Positions 44,562 through 53,804 of a DNA stretch of 64,000 nt are shown in pieces; position 1 is the stretch's first letter; each line of letters begins with the position of its first letter. This DNA is from JBCBRD01 sp039819785. Lineage in GTDB: Bacteria > Pseudomonadota > Alphaproteobacteria > Rhizobiales > Hyphomicrobiaceae. The stretch spans positions 1 to 64,000 of the forward strand of contig JBCBRH010000001.1 of assembly GCA_039819785.1 (NCBI GenBank). Direction: 5' to 3'. The position numbers and the translations under genes were made by a program. Below the pieces are notes generated by a model that saw only the letters and a list, made by a program, of their open reading frames with translations, was not told the DNA's origin and did no database searches.

Positions 44562-45023
44562 CCAGGCTCAAGGTGTATTCTGACTACACAAGTGGGTTTC
44601 GGCTGGCTTGGCAAGGGACGGCACATACGTTCCGCAATCGGGTCAGTCCAAAGCGACGGGATTGAGAATTCGTTGCTCATGGTGAATGCGGTGCCGAGCG
44701 TAAGAAGATCATCGGCAACTGCGTACTGGAACCCATAGGTCACGTCGTCGATACTGCATTTCGCCCGGCACGCCATGTGCGCTTTGAAGCACCTTTTTGG
44801 TCGGGATAGCTTGTCGCGGAGTGAATAGGGACTTAGGAACAAGCGGATACCACATTGAGCAGGTGGTGCACGCGCAGCTCATCGAATGACGATCTCCGTC
44901 ATGCTTTCGTTCGGAGGGCTGCAAAACAAAAGGCTAAAATGGCCAGCTCACTGCTGTTTGTGGCCGACCCTCACTGGGCGGCTTGCAGATGGTTTGAAGA
45001 CACATATCATCGGGAGGAAATCG
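44562..45023. other. Divergent intergenic region, nothing recognised
   Basis: About 460 bases between the flavoprotein start and the TRAP binding-protein start. It should carry both promoters. No clear operator, riboswitch or small gene was identified. Confidence 0.4.
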
Positions 45024-46001
45024 ATGAAACGGACGACCATGTTTGCCACAGCTGCGGCTCTGGCAATGATAACCACGCCTGCGCTCTCGGATAAACTGAC
45101 GCTGAAATTCGGACATGTCGGTAAACCCGGCTCGTTGTTTGAAGCCAGTGCGAATGAATTTGCCCGTTGCTCCAACGCGGCCCTTGGCGACAAAGCCGAG
45201 GTAGTCACCTTCGGGTCATCACAGCTTGGCAAGGACAAAGAGCTGCTCCAGAAGCTGAAGCTGGGTCAGATTACATTTTCGCTTCCCTCATCTGTCATGT
45301 CGTCGGTGTCTGATGAGTTCGGTGTTTTTGAAATGCCGTACATCATCAAGGACCGGGACCACATGCGTCGCGTCCAGGAAGCAATGATGGATACGGTGTT
45401 CCAGCCTGCGGTCAACGCGAAGGGCTACGAGATCATCGGTCTGATGGAGAACGGTTTCCGTCACATCACAAACAACACCCGGCCTATCAACAAGCCGGAG
45501 GATCTGGCTGGTGTGAAGCTGCGCACGCCCAAGGGTGCATGGCGTGTGAAGATGTTCAAGCTGTACGGCGCAAACCCAACGCCTATGGCCTTCTCGGAAG
45601 TGTTTACGGCCATCAAGACCGGGGTGATCGATGGTCAGGAAAACCCTTATGCTCAGATCTGGTCGGCCAAGTTCCAAGAGGTGCAGAAGTACCTTTCGAT
45701 TACCGGGCACGTCTATACGCCTGGTTATGTGCTGACGTCCAAGAAGGGCTTTGCCAAACTCCCGGAGGATGTACAGGCTGCGCTTCGCCAATGCGGCAAG
45801 GAAAGCCAGGACTTCGTCTACAAGGAAGCCGCGCGGCTTGAAACGGAACTGCTGCAAAACCTGAAAGACGGAGGCATCGCCGTTAACGAAGCCGACAAGG
45901 ATGCGTTCATCGCAGCGTCCAAGCCGATCTACGACGAGTTTGCGTCCACCGTGAAGGGTGGCCAGGATCTCATCGACACCGTCCAGTCCCTCGCAAAGTA
46001 A
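45024..46001 (+). CDS. TRAP transporter substrate-binding protein (DctP type)
   Basis: A 325-residue periplasmic solute receptor. A Sec signal peptide covers residues 1-22 (MFATAAALAMITTPALS). The mature protein has the DctP pattern: LTLKFGHVGKPGSLFEASAN, IKDRDHMRRVQEAM, NNTRPINKPEDLAGVKLRTP, with the ligand-binding Arg in KLRTP, and EVFTAIKTGVIDGQENP. It binds an organic acid for uptake. ATG 45024 has a perfect GGGAGG 6 bases before it. The neighbours dctQ, dctM and a CoA-transferase suggest a carboxylic acid that is imported and activated to a CoA thioester. Confidence 0.95.
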   Translation: MKRTTMFATAAALAMITTPALSDKLTLKFGHVGKPGSLFEASANEFARCSNAALGDKAEVVTFGSSQLGKDKELLQKLKLGQITFSLPSSVMSSVSDEFGVFEMPYIIKDRDHMRRVQEAMMDTVFQPAVNAKGYEIIGLMENGFRHITNNTRPINKPEDLAGVKLRTPKGAWRVKMFKLYGANPTPMAFSEVFTAIKTGVIDGQENPYAQIWSAKFQEVQKYLSITGHVYTPGYVLTSKKGFAKLPEDVQAALRQCGKESQDFVYKEAARLETELLQNLKDGGIAVNEADKDAFIAASKPIYDEFASTVKGGQDLIDTVQSLAK

Positions 46002-46037
46002 CGCGAGAGCTGTTCGGCTTGATGCTTTCCAAGATGG

Positions 46038-46068
46038 AGCGCTGGGGCAGATCTCATGTCCCGGCGCT
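46038..46068 (+). promoter_or_regulatory. Hairpin between dctP and dctQ (first TRAP operon)
   Basis: A 9-bp stem (AGCGCTGGG with CCCGGCGCT, one G-U pair) and a 13-base loop lie 37 bases after the receptor stop. Such intercistronic hairpins can stabilise the upstream receptor mRNA and lower permease expression. Confidence 0.45.
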
Positions 46069-46115
46069 TCTTGATCGTTGCTTCCTCATCCATCACCACT
46101 CCCACTGGAACAGTC

Positions 46116-46691
46116 ATGCTCACGTCCTTTCGGAACGGCCTGGAGCAGGTGCTTGAATGGGTGCTCATTGCACTCATGGTCCTGCTGACGACCATAGTTA
46201 TTGTCGCGGTTTTGTTTCGAATGGCTGGCGATTCATTGTCTTGGTATGACGAGGTCGCCGCTGTCTGCTTGTCATGGATCACCTATTACGGTTCTGCATT
46301 GGCCGCGCTCAAAAGACGTCATATCGGGTTTGATAGCGTGCTTCTCGCGCTCCCGGTTCCAGCGCGGATCACAGCGCTCATTGTTGCTGAAATCGTCGTC
46401 CTCGGATTTTTCGTTTTGATGGCCTGGGCGGGCCTGCGCGTTCTTGACGTTCTGGAAGGCGACTACCTCGTTTCCCTGACCTGGGTGCCGGTGCAGCTCA
46501 CACAATCCGTCATACCCATCGGTGCCGTGCTGTTCATTATATGCGAGTTGCTCAGCTTTCCTGAGTACTATCGCATGACGGTGGCGGGTCGGTCCTTGGA
46601 GCATGCCGAGATTGAGGAAGAAGTCGAAAGCGAAATGAAAAAGGCCGAAGCTGCCCGAAGGCAGGCCGAACAAAACGCAGGAGGGCACTGA
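46116..46691 (+). CDS. TRAP transporter small permease (DctQ type)
   Basis: A 191-residue membrane protein with four hydrophobic helices, ending in a charged tail (EEEVESEMKKAEAARRQAEQ). The pattern SWYDEVAAVCLSWITYYGSA and KRRHIGFDSVLLAL is typical of DctQ. It pairs with the large permease to form the TRAP membrane unit. ATG 46116 is preferred because the in-frame ATG at 46056 lies inside the intercistronic hairpin and adds a non-homologous leader. Confidence 0.9.
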   Translation: MLTSFRNGLEQVLEWVLIALMVLLTTIVIVAVLFRMAGDSLSWYDEVAAVCLSWITYYGSALAALKRRHIGFDSVLLALPVPARITALIVAEIVVLGFFVLMAWAGLRVLDVLEGDYLVSLTWVPVQLTQSVIPIGAVLFIICELLSFPEYYRMTVAGRSLEHAEIEEEVESEMKKAEAARRQAEQNAGGH

Positions 46692-46693
46692 GC

Positions 46694-47974
46694 ATGCTGA
46701 TCCTGATGTGTTTCGTCGTTCTGTTAATCCTCATTTGCATCAACGTCCCCATTGCAATCGGTCTCGCGGTCGCCGCCATCGTCGGCCTGTTGGCAACCGA
46801 GGGCACGGGCAGCCTCGTCACGGTTGCCCTCGACATGTATGACGGGTCGACCAAGTTCTCGCTCATTGCCATCCCGATGTTTGTTCTTGCTGGTGCATTG
46901 ATGAATGCTGGCGGGATCACCGACCGGTTGATCAACTTCGTCACGGCCTTGATCGGGTTCGTGCGCGGGGGGCTTGCCATGGTGAACATTGGCGTGTCGT
47001 TGTTCTTCGCTGAAATCTCCGGGTCAGCCGTTGCCGATGTTGCAGCACTTGGCTCCATCATGATCCCGCAGATGAAAAAGCGCGGCTACTCGGCTCCGTT
47101 TGCCGCGGCTGTGACATCATCATCGGCTTCATTGGCCATTATCATCCCACCATCCATCCCGATGATCGTATATGCGACCTCCGCCAACACGTCGGTTGAG
47201 CAGCTGTTCGTTGCGGGTGTGGTGCCGGGACTGCTTGGTGCGTTCGGACTGATGCTGGTCGCCTACATCTTTGCGCGGCGTTACAACTTCCCGGTCGAAG
47301 AAGCCTTCAACATCCCGCGTGTCAGTGAAACCTTCATCGACGCGCTGCCAGCCTTCACGCTGCCGGTGATCATCCTCGGCGGTATCTTCGGGGGCTTCGT
47401 GACGGCAACGGAAGCTGCGGGGCTTGCAGTCATTGCGGCGCTCATTGTCGGATTGTGGTACGGCGAATTTAACCTGAACCATTTGAAACGCGCCATGCTG
47501 GATGGCGGCATGCAGACGGCTGTTGTCATGCTGCTGGTTGCCGCCAGCGTTTTGATGGGTGGGTTCTTAACGCGCGCACAGGTGCCTCAGCAGATTGCTG
47601 AGAGCATCTTGGATTTCACCACGAACCAGTATGTCATCCTTGCGATTTTGAACGTCTTCTTCCTGATCATCGGGTTTTTCCTGCATTCGGTTGCCGCTAT
47701 TATTCTGGTGATCCCGATTGTTCTGCCGCTCATTCAAGCTGCCAATATTGATCCTGTTCACTTTGGTCTTGTCGTGACGTTGAACCTTGCGATCGGGCAG
47801 CAGACACCACCCGTCGCCAGCGTTCTAATTACGTCGTGTTCGATTGCGCGTGCGAACATCTGGGATGTTACGAAGGTCAATATCTGGTTCATCCTGGTGC
47901 TCTTTATCGTCTTGATGATGTGCACGTATATCCCGGCCATCCCGATGTTCCTGGTCGAATATTTCTACCGGTAA
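46694..47974 (+). CDS. TRAP transporter large permease (DctM type)
   Basis: A 426-residue integral membrane protein with about 12 hydrophobic helices. It carries the sodium-dependent transport core of TRAP systems. Landmarks are AIPMFVLAGALMNAGGITDRL, GSAVADVAALGSIMIPQMKK, IIIPPSIPMIVYATSANTSV, and a late NLAIGQQTPPVASVL. It begins 2 bases after the small permease stop, so the two are translated together. Confidence 0.95.
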   Translation: MLILMCFVVLLILICINVPIAIGLAVAAIVGLLATEGTGSLVTVALDMYDGSTKFSLIAIPMFVLAGALMNAGGITDRLINFVTALIGFVRGGLAMVNIGVSLFFAEISGSAVADVAALGSIMIPQMKKRGYSAPFAAAVTSSSASLAIIIPPSIPMIVYATSANTSVEQLFVAGVVPGLLGAFGLMLVAYIFARRYNFPVEEAFNIPRVSETFIDALPAFTLPVIILGGIFGGFVTATEAAGLAVIAALIVGLWYGEFNLNHLKRAMLDGGMQTAVVMLLVAASVLMGGFLTRAQVPQQIAESILDFTTNQYVILAILNVFFLIIGFFLHSVAAIILVIPIVLPLIQAANIDPVHFGLVVTLNLAIGQQTPPVASVLITSCSIARANIWDVTKVNIWFILVLFIVLMMCTYIPAIPMFLVEYFYR

Positions 47975-48006
47975 TCTGTATCGAGGTCGCAGAAGAGCAG
48001 CTTTCA

Positions 48007-49209
48007 ATGTCAGGTCCTCTCAAAGGCTGCCGCGTTATCGAGTTGGCGCATATCATGGCCGGTCCGGTCGCCGGCCTGATGCTGGCCGACATGGGCGCGG
48101 ACGTGATCAAGGTCGAGAAGCAAAGCGGAGATGATGCGCGCCGCTTCGTGCCGCCCACGATTGAGGGTGAGAGTGCGGCGTTTATGATGATGAACCGCAA
48201 CAAGCGGGGCATCGTGCTGGATCTCAAATCCGAGGGGGGCAAACAGGCGCTTCGCAGGCTCATCACGGACGCCGACATCCTGATTGAAAACTATCGGTTC
48301 GGTACGATGGAAAAACTGGGCCTTGGCTATGAAGCGCTGAAGGAAATCAATCCGGGCCTTATCTATTGTGAAGTGTCCGGCTTTGGCCGGACGGGGCCTT
48401 ATGCCAACCGCGGTGGCTTCGATCTCATTGCCCAAGGCATGTCAGGTTTGATGTCGATCACAGGTGAAGGACCGGGCCGGTCGCCAGTGAAAGTTGGTGC
48501 GCCTGTCTCCGATATCACGGCAGGTATTCTGGCGGCCATGGGTTGTTGTGCAGCGTATGCCCACAAGCTGAAGACCGGTGAAGGCCAGAAAGTCGACACG
48601 TCACTGTTTGAAGCGGCGATCACACACACCTATTGGCAATCAGCCATTGCGTTCGCAACTGGCATTGCACCGGATGCGATGGGGTCCGCCCATCCACTGA
48701 ACGCACCCTATCAGGCCTTTCAGACGTCAGATGGCTGGATCAACATCGGTGCTGCCAATCAATCCAACTGGGAACGGATGCTGGCGCTCATCAACGCCGA
48801 TGAGTTAAACGACGACCCCAGGTTCAGTTCGAACGCCGTACGCATCCAAAACAGAGTGGAGCTGGCCGACGTGCTCGCTGATTACTTCGTGCAGAAGACG
48901 ACGCAGGCGTGGTTGGTTGCCTTTGAGGCCGCAGGGGTGCCAGCTGGCCCCGTGCTCTCCGTTACCGAGATGCATGAAGACCCACAGGTCCGTGCTCGCG
49001 ACATGGTTGTGACGGTGCCGCATCAAACGGCGGGCGACGTGAAGACGATCGGTCTGCCGGTCAAGTTCTCGCAGACCCCTGGAGGGGTCCGTTGCGGGGC
49101 ACCCGTCATGGGGCAGCATACGGTCGAGGTTTTGTCTGAGTTGGGATACAGCCAAGACGAGATTGACGGCATGGTCAGCAGTGGCGCGGCTGTGGCTTCA
49201 AAACGGTGA
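48007..49209 (+). CDS. CaiB/BaiF family CoA-transferase
   Basis: A 400-residue class III CoA-transferase that moves CoA between carboxylic acids through an active-site Asp. Family blocks are MSGPLKGCRVIELAHIMAGP, MLADMGADVIKVEK, NRNKRGIVLDLK, YCEVSGFGRTGPYANRGGFDL (active-site Asp at the end) and MGCCAAYAHKLKTGEGQKVD. ATG 48007 begins the homology directly. It lies 32 bases after the large permease gene, so the imported acid is probably activated by this enzyme. Succinyl-CoA or another thioester would be the donor. Substrate identity is open. Confidence 0.93.
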   Translation: MSGPLKGCRVIELAHIMAGPVAGLMLADMGADVIKVEKQSGDDARRFVPPTIEGESAAFMMMNRNKRGIVLDLKSEGGKQALRRLITDADILIENYRFGTMEKLGLGYEALKEINPGLIYCEVSGFGRTGPYANRGGFDLIAQGMSGLMSITGEGPGRSPVKVGAPVSDITAGILAAMGCCAAYAHKLKTGEGQKVDTSLFEAAITHTYWQSAIAFATGIAPDAMGSAHPLNAPYQAFQTSDGWINIGAANQSNWERMLALINADELNDDPRFSSNAVRIQNRVELADVLADYFVQKTTQAWLVAFEAAGVPAGPVLSVTEMHEDPQVRARDMVVTVPHQTAGDVKTIGLPVKFSQTPGGVRCGAPVMGQHTVEVLSELGYSQDEIDGMVSSGAAVASKR

Positions 49210-49350
49210 TGGTTTCCGAGGATTGAATGCCGGCCAGATCTGTTTGTTGACCTGCTGCGTTCACCTCACTAGGCGAAATTCACAATCATCATTTTGATCA
49301 CGCCTGTCTTTGTCGGACTCCCCCCTCGAACGAAAGCACCTGCCCGCTCA

Positions 49351-49581
49351 ATGGCACCGCCAACCGATATCGACCTCACGCCTGGATTCATTAGCGAAGT
49401 TATAGAATTGGCGTGGGCGGACGATGTGACATTCGATGCGATCCAGGCGCTGACAGGCCTGAGCGAACAGCAGGTCATTACCTTGATGCGGCGAAACCTG
49501 AAGCCATCGAGCTTTCGCATGTGGCGGCGTCGGGTGAGTGGGCGTCAAACCAAACATGCGGCACGGTCTCCGCTCGGATGA
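49351..49581 (+). CDS. TIGR03643/DUF2805-like small protein
   Basis: A 76-residue basic protein with the strong family pattern ISEVIELAWADDVTFDAIQA, LTGLSEQQVITLMRRNLKPS and SFRMWRRRVSGRQTKH. The family is widespread, helical, possibly nucleic-acid binding, and of unknown function. ATG 49351 is the likely start; 49294 is in frame. It is separate from its neighbours. Confidence 0.75.
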   Translation: MAPPTDIDLTPGFISEVIELAWADDVTFDAIQALTGLSEQQVITLMRRNLKPSSFRMWRRRVSGRQTKHAARSPLG

Positions 49582-49670
49582 AACCTCTTTTCTGCGAGCC
49601 GGCCGATGAGCGATCATGCGGTCATGACGCTGGCCCAGCAGATGCGCGCAACACTTAAAAAGGCTGCCAA

Positions 49671-50210
49671 ATGACAACGACAATGTATTACGCCATCGCG
49701 CTTATCGTCGGCGTGGTGGCTGGCACATATTTGCCTTTGAACGGACGGCTGGGTGCGCAGGTGGGGTCCCCGCTTTTGGCGACTGCGGTGTTCTTCATTG
49801 TGGGTGCGTTGGCTGCCACCGTCGTGTGGGTCGTTCTGGGAAAGGGGGATACCTTTCAGGCGCTGCGCAATGCCAACCCCTGGCTCTTCGCGCTGGGTCT
49901 GATCAGCTTTGGGATTATCCTCAGCGCAACGGTCCTCATCCCTCGCATGGGCCCCGGGGCTTACTTTGTATGTATGGTGGCAGGCCAGGTGGTCGTTGGA
50001 TTGGCTCTGTCACATTATGGGCTGTTCGCGCCCGAGCGCCTGCCTCTTACACCCCTGAAGGTGTTTGGCGCGATCGCTGTTATCGGCGGTGTGCTCTGTA
50101 TCCGGTATGCAGAAATGGACGCTGAAACCAAAGCTCAGGTGGCCGCACAGTCTACGGATGTTGCTCGAAACAACGCCACAGCCGGATTGGATGACCAACG
50201 CCGGAATTGA
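49671..50210 (+). CDS. DMT-superfamily transporter (YdcZ/DUF606 type)
   Basis: A roughly 179-residue membrane protein with five hydrophobic helices, the size of YdcZ-type half-transporters that work as dimers. Signature segments are GTYLPLNGRLGAQVGSPLLA, LLATAVFFIVGALAA and GPGAYFVCMVAGQVVVGLAL, with a helix around VFGAIAVIGGVLCIRY near the end. A polar C-terminal tail follows. The substrate is unknown. AAGG precedes the ATG. Confidence 0.85.
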   Translation: MTTTMYYAIALIVGVVAGTYLPLNGRLGAQVGSPLLATAVFFIVGALAATVVWVVLGKGDTFQALRNANPWLFALGLISFGIILSATVLIPRMGPGAYFVCMVAGQVVVGLALSHYGLFAPERLPLTPLKVFGAIAVIGGVLCIRYAEMDAETKAQVAAQSTDVARNNATAGLDDQRRN

Positions 50211-50221
50211 TGTGAGTGCGG

Positions 50222-50893
50222 CTAAACCTGCTCGCTGTGCAGCTTGTTTACGTCGTGACTGGTTAGCAGGGCGCTTGTGTAGGCTTCTCTTACGCGGGCG
50301 ATGGGGTGGTTACCGTGGATGTAGACGGTTGCGTGGTGCTCTAGAACGGAAAAGGGTCCGCCATCTGGATGCGTGGCATCAAGATCGAGGCGGACCAGGT
50401 CTGCCTTCATTTTAGATGCCGTCGTTCGTCGCTGCGGACGAAGTCCGGCAATCAACTTCCCGAATGGGATATCGCTCGCGGCCAATGTCTCCAGTATGTG
50501 GTTGGGTAAGTGCGTGTGCCGGTAAATCAACTGGGCGCGGCTCAGCAAGATAGGCCCGCGTCTCAAGTTCACGCAGCGGGTGGAACACAGAAAACGTGGT
50601 TCTGATGCCGATTGTTGAGCCGATTTTGGGCGGGTATCGACTGCTGATCCGTCCCGGGTGCGGGCGTCAAAGGATGATACAACCTCTGCCACGATTGGGC
50701 CGGAGCCGATATCATGGGCAAGGCACCATGCCAGCAAGCCCGCGGTTGCCGTCCCATGCCGCCGTAAGTGCTGGTCAAGCCGAACCAGGCGGTCGGCCAC
50801 GTGGCTGTGCAACTGGTCGGCAGCATCCACGCGTGGGGTAAACTGATCAGTCAAATCGGTCCGTCGGAGCATTCGCGCACACCTCTCTGGCAT
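50222..50893 (-). CDS. Chorismate-lyase-like (UbiC/UTRA fold) protein
   Basis: A 223-residue protein whose C-terminal half resembles the chorismate lyase fold: RCVNLRRGPILLSRAQLIYR, then LPNHILETLAASDIPFGKLI and LRPQRRTTASKM, matching the LNxxLxxTDIPFG and RRT blocks of UbiC-type and UTRA domains. The N-terminal part is not recognised. It lacks a DNA-binding domain, so it is not a GntR regulator. Whether it makes 4-hydroxybenzoate is unproven. It lies downstream of malonyl-CoA synthetase on the same strand, 65 bases away, so it may share the transcript. The start is uncertain. Confidence 0.55.
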   Translation of the reverse strand: MPERCARMLRRTDLTDQFTPRVDAADQLHSHVADRLVRLDQHLRRHGTATAGLLAWCLAHDIGSGPIVAEVVSSFDARTRDGSAVDTRPKSAQQSASEPRFLCSTRCVNLRRGPILLSRAQLIYRHTHLPNHILETLAASDIPFGKLIAGLRPQRRTTASKMKADLVRLDLDATHPDGGPFSVLEHHATVYIHGNHPIARVREAYTSALLTSHDVNKLHSEQV

Positions 50894-50958
50894 GAAGTTT
50901 ACGCAGAAATAATGCGGCGGGATGCGATACCAATCGTCACGCAGAGTGGCTGGACAAT

Positions 50959-52491
50959 TTATGCGAACAAATCCTGATGGGTTTCGCGAAGGTTCTTTTT
51001 TGTTACTTTGCCCATCGAGTTGCGTGGCAGGTCTTCGACGATCAATACCACCTTGGGGACTTTGTATTTCGCAAGCTTTTCAGCCGCCGCCGATCTGATT
51101 GCCTCGGGTTGCAGTGTTGCGCCAGCCCTTGGCACAACCAGCGCGGTGACGCCTTCTCCGAAATCAGGATGAGGCACTCCGATGACAGCGCTTTCGGCCA
51201 CTCCTTCGACTGCATCCAGAACAGTTTCCACCTCGGCTGGGTAGACGTTGAAGCCGCCTGAAATGATCAAGTCCTTGTCGCGGCCGACGATTGCAAGATA
51301 TCCGTCTTCATCGTAGCGCCCCAGGTCACCTGAGATGAAAAAGCCATCGTCGCGGAATTCAGACTTCGTCTTTTCAGGCATACGCCAATAGCCCTGGAAG
51401 ACGTTTGGCCCGCGGATTTCGATCACGCCGGTCTCGCCCGTTGATAACTCTTCGCCGCTTTCTGGATCGCAAACACGAACCTCAACGCCGGGGAGCGGCA
51501 TGCCGACGGTTCCAGCCTTTCGGTCTTTATCGTATGGGTTGGAGGTGTTCATGCTGGTCTCGGTCATGCCGTAGCGTTCGATGATGGCGTGACCGGTACG
51601 GGCTTCGAAGTCTTTGTGTGTCTGCGCCGAGAGTGGCGCTGAGCCGGACACGAACAGGCGCATGTTTTTGACGCGCTCGCGATTGAAGTCAGGCTCGCTC
51701 AACAGACGAGTGTAGAATGTGGGGACGCCCATCATGGTGGTGGCGCGCGGCAGTGCGTCCATGAGCGCATCGGCGTCGAAGCGCGGCTGAAAGATCATGG
51801 ACCCACCGGCCACGAACAGCGTGTGGGTTGCAACAAACAGGCCGTGCGTGTGGAAAACCGGCAGTGCGTGCACCAACACATCAGCGGAGGTGAAACGCCA
51901 TGTCTGCTTCAGCGCGATGGCGTTGGAGAACAAATTACGCGCTGAGATCATCGCGCCTTTTGAGCGGCCTGTTGTTCCCGATGTGTAAAGAATGGCTGCG
52001 AGATCGTCGGCGGCCCTGGGAACGGCTTCGAACCCGTCTGAGGCGGCATCGGCTGCATCGCGCATTGAGCCTGTCCCATCTTCCCCCAGCGTGAAGGTCT
52101 GTCGAACGCCCGCCTTGACGCCGATTGCTGACAGGTTCTCGTAGCGTGAGGGTTGGCAGACAACGACTGATGGTTCAGCATCCTGGATGAAATACGTGAC
52201 TTCGCTGTCGGTGTAACCCGGATTCAAGGGCAAGAATACGCCGCCAGCCTTCAGGCAGCCAAAGTACAGACACAGCCCTTCAGCCGACTTATCGATTTGT
52301 GCCGCAACGCGGTCACCGGGATGCACACCGGCCTTTGCCAGTGCCGAAGCATAGCGGCTGGCCCGTGCGTTCAAATCATCATAGTTCAGCGTCGTGCCAT
52401 CCGTGAGATGGAGAAACGGTGCTGACGTGTCTGGCACCGTTTCCCATAACATGACGAATAGGTTTTCGTTTGTCTGCCCCGCTGCTGTCAT
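50959..52491 (-). CDS. matB: Malonyl-CoA synthetase
   Basis: A 510-residue AMP-forming ligase of the MatB type, which joins malonate and CoA. The ATP motif is LYTSGTTGRSKGAMIS, the A5 motif RYGMTETSMN, the hinge SGDLGRYDEDGYLAIVGRD, and the catalytic Lys lies in PRNSMGKVTKKNL near the C-terminus. The N-terminal pattern GVHPGDRVAAQIDKSAEGLC with FLPLNPGYTDSEVTYFIQDA is like characterised malonate ligases. Methylmalonate is a common second substrate. It overlaps the TRAP large permease stop by 4 bases, so uptake and activation are coupled. No malonyl-CoA decarboxylase (MatA) is in the window. Confidence 0.85.
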   Translation of the reverse strand: MTAAGQTNENLFVMLWETVPDTSAPFLHLTDGTTLNYDDLNARASRYASALAKAGVHPGDRVAAQIDKSAEGLCLYFGCLKAGGVFLPLNPGYTDSEVTYFIQDAEPSVVVCQPSRYENLSAIGVKAGVRQTFTLGEDGTGSMRDAADAASDGFEAVPRAADDLAAILYTSGTTGRSKGAMISARNLFSNAIALKQTWRFTSADVLVHALPVFHTHGLFVATHTLFVAGGSMIFQPRFDADALMDALPRATTMMGVPTFYTRLLSEPDFNRERVKNMRLFVSGSAPLSAQTHKDFEARTGHAIIERYGMTETSMNTSNPYDKDRKAGTVGMPLPGVEVRVCDPESGEELSTGETGVIEIRGPNVFQGYWRMPEKTKSEFRDDGFFISGDLGRYDEDGYLAIVGRDKDLIISGGFNVYPAEVETVLDAVEGVAESAVIGVPHPDFGEGVTALVVPRAGATLQPEAIRSAAAEKLAKYKVPKVVLIVEDLPRNSMGKVTKKNLRETHQDLFA

Positions 52492-53804
52492 CGTGCTTCA
52501 CCCATGAGATAGTCTGGAAGCCAGGTCGCAATCTCGGGGAATATGCACAACAGGATGATTGCGACGACCATGCAGCCCACAAAGGGCAGCGATCCCTTAA
52601 GGATGGTTGTCAGCGGGATATCCGGCGCAATGCCGTTGATCACATAGAGGTTGAGGCCAACGGGCGGCGATATCAGCCCGATCTCCATATTGATGGTGAG
52701 GATGACGGCGAACCAATAAGGGTCGAAGCCTGCCGTTGTGATTATGGGCAGGAGGATTGGGGCAGTCATCAAGATCACGGCGACGGGGGGCAGGAAGAAA
52801 CCGGCGATGAGCAAGAACACGTTGATAATGCCCATGAGCACCCAGCGGTTGACGTCCAGTGTGCCAATCCACCCGGCGATCGACTGGGTGATCTGGAGGG
52901 AGGACATCATGTAGGCGAACACGCCGGCTGCACCGATGATGAACATGATCATCACGGATTCGCGCGTTGAATCGCGGAGCACCACCCAAAGAGACTTCGG
53001 CGACCACATCCGATAGAGAATGACGGCGAGCAAGACGCAGAGGAGTGCACCGACGGCAGCCGTTTCAGATGGTGTCGCGACCCCGCCATACATGGCGTAG
53101 AGCACACCGACGATGATGACCAGGAATGGCAGTACGCGCGGCAGAATTTCGAGGCGCTGTTTCCATGTGTAGTGTCGAACGGCCAGAACGTCGGCTGACC
53201 CGTACCGCCAAGTATAGAACAGCGACCATGCCATAAAGAGGCTGACCAGAAGCAGGCCTGGCATGACACCGGCCAGGAACAATCGCCCAATCGACGTCTC
53301 AGTCGCGATCCCATAAACGATCATGGTGACGGACGGTGGGATGAGAATGCCAAGCGTACCACCGGCTGCGATTGACCCGGCTGCGACGCCGTCTGGGTAT
53401 CCCCGTTTGCGCATCTCGGGGATGCCCATCTTGCCGATGGCTGCACAGGTGGCAGGGGATGATCCAGATAGAGCGGAAAACACAGCACAGGCGCCAAGGT
53501 TTGATATGACCAAACCGCCAGGCACGCGCGTGAGCCAGCGTTCCAACGCTTCGTACAGGTCTGCGCCGGCACGTGTCGAGGAGATGGCAGCGCCCATGAT
53601 GATGAACATCGGGATGGACAACAAAGCGAAGTTGTTGAGTTTGCCGAAGAAGATTTCAGGCAGCAGTTCTAGCGACCGCATGCCGTCGAAAATTATGAGA
53701 AAACCGGCTGATACAATCAGCAGCCCGGTGGCGACCGAGACCCCGGAGAACAAGACCGCGACGGTGACAAGCGCAACCAGAAGGCCAAGTACGAGCGGAT
53801 CCAT
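52488..53804 (-). CDS. TRAP transporter large permease (DctM type)
   Basis: A 438-residue polytopic transport core with the expected motifs: LLSIPMFIIMGAAISSTRAG, GSSPATCAAIGKMGIPEMRK, LGILIPPSVTMIVYGIATET and a late INMEIGLISPPVGLNLYVI. It shares one base with the small permease stop and overlaps matB by 4 bases, so the order is dctP, dctQ, dctM, matB on the minus strand. This matches the malonate uptake logic of rhizobial matPQM plus matB. Confidence 0.95.
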   Translation of the reverse strand: MDPLVLGLLVALVTVAVLFSGVSVATGLLIVSAGFLIIFDGMRSLELLPEIFFGKLNNFALLSIPMFIIMGAAISSTRAGADLYEALERWLTRVPGGLVISNLGACAVFSALSGSSPATCAAIGKMGIPEMRKRGYPDGVAAGSIAAGGTLGILIPPSVTMIVYGIATETSIGRLFLAGVMPGLLLVSLFMAWSLFYTWRYGSADVLAVRHYTWKQRLEILPRVLPFLVIIVGVLYAMYGGVATPSETAAVGALLCVLLAVILYRMWSPKSLWVVLRDSTRESVMIMFIIGAAGVFAYMMSSLQITQSIAGWIGTLDVNRWVLMGIINVFLLIAGFFLPPVAVILMTAPILLPIITTAGFDPYWFAVILTINMEIGLISPPVGLNLYVINGIAPDIPLTTILKGSLPFVGCMVVAIILLCIFPEIATWLPDYLMGEAR

